From assembly GCA_029260415.1 (NCBI GenBank), contig JAJDDH010000403.1, forward strand, positions 1 through 9,318: 9,318 nt of DNA, read 5' to 3'. Shown piece after piece: positions 4,773 to 9,318 of the stretch. The stretch comes from Phycisphaerales bacterium. GTDB lineage: Bacteria > Planctomycetota > Phycisphaerae > Phycisphaerales > UBA1924. The notes below the pieces were generated by a model. It did not search any database. It had not been told where the DNA came from and saw only the letters and a program-made list of their open reading frames with translations. The position numbers and the translations under genes are program-made. Position 1 is the first letter of the stretch, and the number at the start of each line of letters is the position of its first letter.

Positions 4773-6899
4773 GTGAGCAGCGCCGAGCCAGCGATGAACA
4801 GCCCGCAGATCCGGGCGGCGGTCCTCGTCGCGGCGCCCGTGCTCGCGCTGCTGGCGCTCATGACAATCCTGGGCTCGCTGGGCAAGGACCCGGCGCCCGA
4901 CCCGCTGACGGCGCTGGGGCTGATCGTCTCCGGGATCGGCCCGCCGCTGGCAGTGTGTGTGATTCTGCTGCTGTCGTGCCTGGGCTGGGGCTCGGTGCTG
5001 CGGCGGGGCTTTGCTGAGGCGCCCGACGCGTGGACGATCCAGCTCGGGCTCGGGATCGCGCTGCTGATCACGCTCACGCTGGTCGTGGGCGCCCTCGGGC
5101 TGCTGATCGCGCCGGTATCGATCGGGGTGGTGGGCGTCGGGCTCGGGCTGCTCGGGTGGCAGCTGCGGGGGGTCGAGTTCGGAGCAACGAGCGTTCGCGT
5201 GAGCCGGGTGTGGCTGCTGGGGCTGCCCAGCGCCGCGCTGCTGCTGCTGGCGGCGATGGCGCCCCCGGGCTGGCTGTGGGACTCGGAGTTTGGGGCGTAC
5301 GACGCGCTGAGCTACCACCTGCGCCTGCCCCAGGAGTGGCTGGCGAGCGGTCGGATCGAGCCCGCCCCGCACAACGTGTACTCGTACCTGCCCAGCGGGA
5401 TCGAGGGCGTGTACGCGCTCATCGGGTCGATGACGCTGGCGCCGACGGACGACGCGGGGGCGGCAAGCGGGCTGCTGGCGGGCTCGGGCTGGCGGGTGAT
5501 CGCGGCGCAGATGTTCCACGCGGGTCTGGCGCTGGTCACGGCGTGGACGCTGCACGCGTTTGTGCGCCGGGTGCTTGTCAAGGGTGGCGTTGAGGCGCTG
5601 CACGCGGGGCGGTGCGGGGTGGTTGCGGGAGTCGCGCTGCTGGCGACGCCGTGGGTTGTGGTTGTGGGGTCGCTGGCGTACAACGAGATGGGCGCCGCGG
5701 CGCTGGGCGCCGCGGCGATGCTGGTGGCGGTCGAGGACAGGATCAGACCGGTCTGGCGGGGCGTGCTGAGCGCGGTGCTCGTGGGCGGGGCGTGCGCGGC
5801 CAAGCCGACGGCGATCTTCCTCGTCGCGCCCGTGGTCGGGGTGCTGCTGCTGGGCAGCGCGCCTGTGCGGGACTGGGGGCGCCTGATCGGGCCCGGGGTG
5901 ATCGTGGGCGTGCTGATGCTGTCGCCCTGGCTGGAGCGCAACGCGACGCACGGGGGAAACCCGGTCTTCCCGCAGATGACGGGCGTGTTTGGCAGCGCTC
6001 ACTGGGACGACGAGCAGGTGGATCGCTACCGCGGCGCGCACCGGTTCGAGGGCGGGGCCGTCGATCGCGTGCAGACGCTCGTGTGGACCAGCCCCGACGC
6101 GCCACCCGACGCACCAAGCGTCGAGCGCTGGCGCGGGGCGATGAACCCGCAGTTCGGGGTGATCTTCCCCGCGGCGCTGCTGGCGGGGGTGATCGCACTG
6201 CTCTGCCTGAGCACCCACAAGCCCGCGGCGTATCTGCTGCTCGGGCTGGGGCTGCAGGCGGTCGCGTGGATGATGTTCACGCACCTGCAGAGCCGGTTCC
6301 TGATCCCTGGGGTGCTGCCCGGGGCGGCGCTGCTGGGGCTGGCGCTGGGGGGCGTGCGCACGAAGCGGTCGCGCGGACCGTTGGGGGTTGCGTGGGTGAT
6401 CGTGATCGCGGCGCAGGCGGGGCTGGGTGTGTGGGTCTTTGCGGGTCAGCGGGGCGGGAGGCCCAACTTCGGGCTGCTGGGCCGGGTTGGGATGATGCGG
6501 GGTGAGCCGTACGACCCGTTGGTCGGGCGGGCGGATCCCACGGCGTTCATGAACAACGAGCTGGACGAGGGGTCGAGGGTCCTGTACGTGGGCGACAGCG
6601 CGGCACTGTACAACGTGCACGACGCGCTGGTGTCCACGACGTGGGACCGCTCGCCGCTGGGCGAGATCGCCCGGGAGACGGGTGAAACAGAGAGGTGGTC
6701 CCACGCGCTGCGCGCGCGGGGCGTGACGCACGTGTACGTCGATCTGGGCGAGGTGCGCCGCCTGACGCTCAGCGGGTGGCGCGACCCGGGCGTGGGTTCT
6801 GAATCGCTGGCCCGGTGGCTGGAATCGCTCGGCGAGCCGATACAGATCTGGCCCGAGGAGGGCGAGACCAGGCAACTCCTGTACAGGCTGGGCGGATGA
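4773..6899 (+). CDS. Polytopic membrane protein, probable GT-C-type glycosyltransferase
   Basis: The 708-residue product has many hydrophobic helices from about residue 14 to about 575, followed by a soluble C-terminal region. After the fourth or fifth helix comes an acidic, aromatic loop: WLWDSEFGAYDALSYHL (168-183), LPQEWLASGRIE and NVYSYLPSGIEGVYAL (201-215 region). Acidic residues in the first large periplasmic loop, with a downstream N...P..E pattern, are typical of GT-C enzymes of the ArnT/PMT/oligosaccharyltransferase type that use polyprenyl-phosphate sugars; D170 and D177 are catalytic candidates by analogy only. The C-terminal part (about 575-708) contains SRVLYVGDSAALYNV and ARGVTHVYVDLGEV, which resembles a small alpha/beta domain. 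The GTG at 4773 is preferred because a -10-like hexamer lies 6 nt upstream; an in-frame ATG lies at 4794. The gene overlaps the next start (ATGA). The substrate is unknown, and the family call is from pattern only. Confidence 0.65.
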   Translation: MSSAEPAMNSPQIRAAVLVAAPVLALLALMTILGSLGKDPAPDPLTALGLIVSGIGPPLAVCVILLLSCLGWGSVLRRGFAEAPDAWTIQLGLGIALLITLTLVVGALGLLIAPVSIGVVGVGLGLLGWQLRGVEFGATSVRVSRVWLLGLPSAALLLLAAMAPPGWLWDSEFGAYDALSYHLRLPQEWLASGRIEPAPHNVYSYLPSGIEGVYALIGSMTLAPTDDAGAASGLLAGSGWRVIAAQMFHAGLALVTAWTLHAFVRRVLVKGGVEALHAGRCGVVAGVALLATPWVVVVGSLAYNEMGAAALGAAAMLVAVEDRIRPVWRGVLSAVLVGGACAAKPTAIFLVAPVVGVLLLGSAPVRDWGRLIGPGVIVGVLMLSPWLERNATHGGNPVFPQMTGVFGSAHWDDEQVDRYRGAHRFEGGAVDRVQTLVWTSPDAPPDAPSVERWRGAMNPQFGVIFPAALLAGVIALLCLSTHKPAAYLLLGLGLQAVAWMMFTHLQSRFLIPGVLPGAALLGLALGGVRTKRSRGPLGVAWVIVIAAQAGLGVWVFAGQRGGRPNFGLLGRVGMMRGEPYDPLVGRADPTAFMNNELDEGSRVLYVGDSAALYNVHDALVSTTWDRSPLGEIARETGETERWSHALRARGVTHVYVDLGEVRRLTLSGWRDPGVGSESLARWLESLGEPIQIWPEEGETRQLLYRLGG

Positions 6900-8038
6900 G
6901 CGAGACCGACGATCAGCGTGGGGGCGGGGCCGAGGGCGAGGCGCGATCGCCCCGGCGGCGCGCGCTGATGGGGGCGATCCAGATCGCGGGGTTCCTGGGC
7001 GGGATCGGGCTGCTGGTGTGGGTGGTCATGGCGGCGCTGAGCCCGGAGAACCGGGAGCTGCTCACCAGGCTGGGCGACGCGACGCCCGGGCAGGTCGGGC
7101 TGCTGCTGCTGTGCTCGGTCGCGACGCTGGTGCTCAACGGGAGCATCTTCTGGGTGACGCTGCTGCCCGAGAAGCGCATCGGGCACACGGACATCCAGGC
7201 GACCAACGCGATCGCGACGCTGCTGAGCTATCTGCCGTTCAAGCTGGGGCTGATCTTCCGGATCGTGGTGCACAACAAGCGTGACGGCGTGCCACTGCTG
7301 ACGATCGGGGCGTGGTACCTGGCGATCAGCGCGCTGATCATGACCAACCTGGGGCCGCCGGTGCTGGCGAGTCTGTGGCGCGGGGGCGTGGACACGCTGT
7401 GGTGGGTGAGCGCGATCGGCGGCGCCGCGCTGCTGACGGGGATGATGGCGCTGGTGTGCGTGCCGCTGAGCGGCGAGGCGGGCATGGCGCGGATCCACCG
7501 CTGGCTGGACCCGATCCCGCTTAGGCCCCTGCACACGTTCATGCGGACCGAGTCGTTCGCTCGCATGCACGCGGGCTTCGGGATGCTGGCCCACCCGTGG
7601 GCGACGCTGTGGGCGACGGTCATGCGTCTGGCGGACATCGCGGCGCAGACCGCCCGGTTTGTGATCGCGGCCCAGATCCTGGGCATCGAGCTGGGCTGGG
7701 AGTCGGCGACGCTCATCGCGACGACATACTTCATGATCGGGATGGTCAGCCCGTTCGGCATGATCGGCACGCGCGAGGGCGGGACGCTCGGGCTCCAGAC
7801 CCTGCTGGGCGTCGAGCTGGTCGCCCGGAGCGATGGCGACCCGCTGGCGCTGATCGTGCTGTTCGTCTCGGCGACCGAGTCGATCGTGTACTTCGCGGGC
7901 GCGGGGCTGGGGGTGATCTGGCTGCGGGCCGACCGCCTGCTGATCCGGCGCGGGGACGCGGCGGGGCCCGGATCGACCGTATCATCGCCCGATGCGGATC
8001 GCCCTGGCCCCACTGAACCCGACCGTCGGCGCCCTTGA
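6896..8038 (+). CDS. YbhN/UPF0104-like (LPG synthase transmembrane-type) membrane protein
   Basis: The product is a 380-residue integral membrane protein with about eight hydrophobic segments (roughly 26-47, 66-89, 133-157, 170-190, 250-265, 270-290, 315-338). Two features fit the lysylphosphatidylglycerol-synthase transmembrane family (UPF0104/YbhN, including AglD-type proteins): the LPFKLGLIFRIVVHNKRDG segment (113-131), and SPFGMIGTREGG (285-296), which parallels the conserved SPxGxGxREG motif. There is no C-terminal aminoacyl-transfer domain, so it cannot make lysyl-lipid itself; lipid or polyprenyl-linked substrate translocation is a common inference for such proteins. The start at 6896 overlaps the stop of the upstream GT-C gene (ATGA), indicating coupled translation and probably shared function. 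The last 30 residues are a charged, Pro-rich tail whose coding sequence overlaps the start of nadE by 47 bp, so the tail composition may be partly forced by that overlap. Confidence 0.65.
   Translation: MSETDDQRGGGAEGEARSPRRRALMGAIQIAGFLGGIGLLVWVVMAALSPENRELLTRLGDATPGQVGLLLLCSVATLVLNGSIFWVTLLPEKRIGHTDIQATNAIATLLSYLPFKLGLIFRIVVHNKRDGVPLLTIGAWYLAISALIMTNLGPPVLASLWRGGVDTLWWVSAIGGAALLTGMMALVCVPLSGEAGMARIHRWLDPIPLRPLHTFMRTESFARMHAGFGMLAHPWATLWATVMRLADIAAQTARFVIAAQILGIELGWESATLIATTYFMIGMVSPFGMIGTREGGTLGLQTLLGVELVARSDGDPLALIVLFVSATESIVYFAGAGLGVIWLRADRLLIRRGDAAGPGSTVSSPDADRPGPTEPDRRRP
7980..7985 (+). promoter_or_regulatory. Candidate -10 element giving a leaderless nadE transcript
   Basis: TATCAT ends exactly 6 nt before the nadE ATG at 7992 (spacer CGCCCG). 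It is embedded in the 3' end of the upstream coding sequence. No Shine-Dalgarno precedes nadE, so a separate leaderless transcript is plausible despite the same-strand overlap. Confidence 0.5.
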
Positions 8039-9318
8039 GCACAACGCGTCGCTGATCGTCGACGCGATCGGGCGGGCGAGGGACGCGAGCTGCGACGTGC
8101 TCGTCACGCCCGAGCTGGCGCTGTCGGGCTACCCCCCAAAGGACCTGCTGTACCGGCGGAGCTTCATCGACGCGTGCGCCGCCGCGGCCAAGCGGGTCGG
8201 GGAGCACCATACCGACGGGATCACGCTGATCCTGGGCACGCCCCTGCCCACGGACCCGACCGATACGGACTCGGGGGTCGCCAACAGCCTGGTGGTGTAC
8301 CGCGACGGGCGGCTGGTTGACTACTACGACAAGCGCCTGCTCCCGACGTACGACGTCTTCGACGAGGACCGGTACTTCACGCCCGGCAGAAGAGCGGTCG
8401 TCTTCGAGACCAAGGGCAAGCGGATCGGGCTGGCGATCTGCGAGGACCTGTGGAAGGGCGAGGACGCGGGCTTCGCCTGGCGGTACCGCACCAGCGGCGA
8501 CCCGGTCGCGGAGCTGGAGCAGCTGGGCGTGGACGTGCTGATCAGCCCCTCGGCCAGCCCGTTCACGCTGGGCAAGGGGGAGCGGCACCACGAGCTGGTC
8601 TCGCGCCACGCCAAGCGCCTGGGCGCGCACGTGCTGAGCGTCAACCAGCTGGGGGGCGACGACGACCTGGTCTTCGACGGGCACACGCTGATCTACTCCC
8701 CCGACGGGAAGCTGCGCCGGGCCGGCGGGCTGTTCGGCGGCGGGCCCGAGGGCGGGCTGCTGGTGTGCGACTTCGATCGCGCTACGCCCGAGCCGGCGCC
8801 CGACCCTGTCGTCGCGCTCGACGACATGGAGCTGCTGTTCCGGGCGCTGGTGCTGGGGGTGGGCGACTACCTGCGCAAGACCGGGTTTGAGCGCGCGCTG
8901 GTGGCGCTGTCGGGTGGGATCGACTCGGCGCTGACGGCCGTGCTGGCGTGCGCCGCGATCGGCAGCGAGCACGTGACCGGCGTCAGCCTGCCCGGGATGT
9001 ACTCGTCGGACCACTCGATGGTGGACGCGACGGAGCTGGCGTCAAACCTGGGGATGCCCTGCCTGAGCGTGCCCATCCGCGAGGGCGAGAACGCGCTGGC
9101 GGGGATGCTGAATCCGGCCCTGGCGGAGCTGGGGCAGAGGCCGCTGGGCGAGGAACTGCCCGATGTGGCGCAGGAGAACCTGCAGAGCCGCGTGCGGGGG
9201 GTGGTGATGATGGCGCTGTCCAACCGGACGGGCGCGATCCTGCTGACCACGGGCAACAAGAGCGAGCTGGCGGTCGGGTACTGCACGCTCTACGGCGATA
9301 TGAACGGCGGGCTGGCGG
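7992..9318 (+). CDS. nadE: Glutamine-dependent NAD+ synthetase, C-terminus cut by window edge
   Basis: NadE amidates deamido-NAD+ using ATP and glutamine-derived ammonia, the last step of NAD synthesis. The frame is open to the right edge and gives 442 residues of an expected 550 or so. The N-terminal nitrilase-type glutaminase has the Glu-Lys-Cys triad in context: TPELALSGYPPKDLL (E41), YYDKRLLPTYDVFDE (K114) and LAICEDLW (C150), with LISPSASPF (183-191) as further support. The C-terminal synthetase domain has the pyrophosphate-binding loop ALSGGIDSALTA (305-316), LPGMYSSDHS (333-342), QENLQSRVRG (394-403) and LLTTGNKSELAVGYCTLYGD (417-436), all strongly conserved. All key residues visible are intact. 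The start is the ATG at 7992, which is the natural family start (MRIALAPLNPTVG), overlaps the upstream gene by 47 bp, and is preceded 6 nt upstream by TATCAT instead of a ribosome binding site. Confidence 0.97.
   Translation, partial: MRIALAPLNPTVGALEHNASLIVDAIGRARDASCDVLVTPELALSGYPPKDLLYRRSFIDACAAAAKRVGEHHTDGITLILGTPLPTDPTDTDSGVANSLVVYRDGRLVDYYDKRLLPTYDVFDEDRYFTPGRRAVVFETKGKRIGLAICEDLWKGEDAGFAWRYRTSGDPVAELEQLGVDVLISPSASPFTLGKGERHHELVSRHAKRLGAHVLSVNQLGGDDDLVFDGHTLIYSPDGKLRRAGGLFGGGPEGGLLVCDFDRATPEPAPDPVVALDDMELLFRALVLGVGDYLRKTGFERALVALSGGIDSALTAVLACAAIGSEHVTGVSLPGMYSSDHSMVDATELASNLGMPCLSVPIREGENALAGMLNPALAELGQRPLGEELPDVAQENLQSRVRGVVMMALSNRTGAILLTTGNKSELAVGYCTLYGDMNGGLA

Noticed and set aside
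5691..5717. Direct repeat GGCGCCGCGGCG, twice with a 3-bp gap
   Set aside because: It encodes Gly-Ala-rich residues of a membrane helix and keeps the reading frame, consistent with codon bias rather than a functional repeat.
4662..6875. Long minus-strand open frame (over 700 codons) opposite the GT-C gene
   Set aside because: Its translation is extremely rich in Arg, His, Gln and Pro with no domain pattern, as expected from the antisense of a GC-rich, Leu/Gly/Ala-rich membrane gene. The plus-strand frame has clear membrane helices.
7746..9014. Long minus-strand open frame opposite nadE
   Set aside because: nadE on the plus strand has intact catalytic motifs throughout; the opposite frame has only Val/Arg/Gln-rich filler without motifs.

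Overview
The window is compact, very GC-rich bacterial chromosome with housekeeping and envelope genes and no sign of mobile DNA. The gene set suggests a planctomycete, most plausibly of the Phycisphaerae: a LuxR-type regulator with a GAF/PAS-like sensor, a signal-peptide-bearing ExbB followed by two ExbD proteins, a divergent Fur, and a GT-C/flippase-like membrane pair. The taxonomic placement is inference; no rRNA or other marker is present.

Layout. From 716 leftwards (minus strand, cut by the window edge) runs a LuxR-type transcriptional regulator. A relatively AT-rich 138-bp divergent intergenic region (717-854) carries two adjacent perfect palindromes and separates it from a plus-strand block: thiL (855-1757, thiamine-monophosphate kinase), a tsaE gene fused to a cysteine-poor YacG-like domain (1826-2461), then a tight exbB-exbD-exbD operon (2499-4242) with ATGA/GTGA start-stop overlaps. 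A minus-strand Fur-family gene (4247-4717) ends 4 bp from the last exbD. Divergent from fur, and only 55 bp away, begins a translationally coupled pair: a 708-aa polytopic GT-C-like glycosyltransferase (4773-6899) and a 380-aa YbhN/LPG-synthase-TM-like membrane protein (6896-8038). The start of nadE (glutamine-dependent NAD+ synthetase, 7992 to beyond the right edge) overlaps the end of that gene by 47 bp.

How the genes work together. thiL and nadE make cofactors, and tsaE serves tRNA t6A modification. The ExbB/ExbD/ExbD proteins should form a proton-driven inner-membrane motor for outer-membrane energisation, though no TonB is visible here. The GT-C/YbhN-like pair probably serves lipid-linked glycan or lipid modification.

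Most worth a second look: (i) the TsaE-YacG-like fusion, which has lost three of the four zinc cysteines; (ii) a Fur protein whose usual His/Cys metal ligands are nearly all gone; (iii) four genes (tsaE, fur, the GT-C gene, nadE) that lack a Shine-Dalgarno but have a TA-rich -10-like hexamer exactly 6 nt before the start codon, suggesting leaderless transcription; (iv) the paired palindromes upstream of the LuxR-type gene. I saw no RNA genes, CRISPR, insertion sequences or clear intrinsic terminators, and no obviously new multi-gene system.
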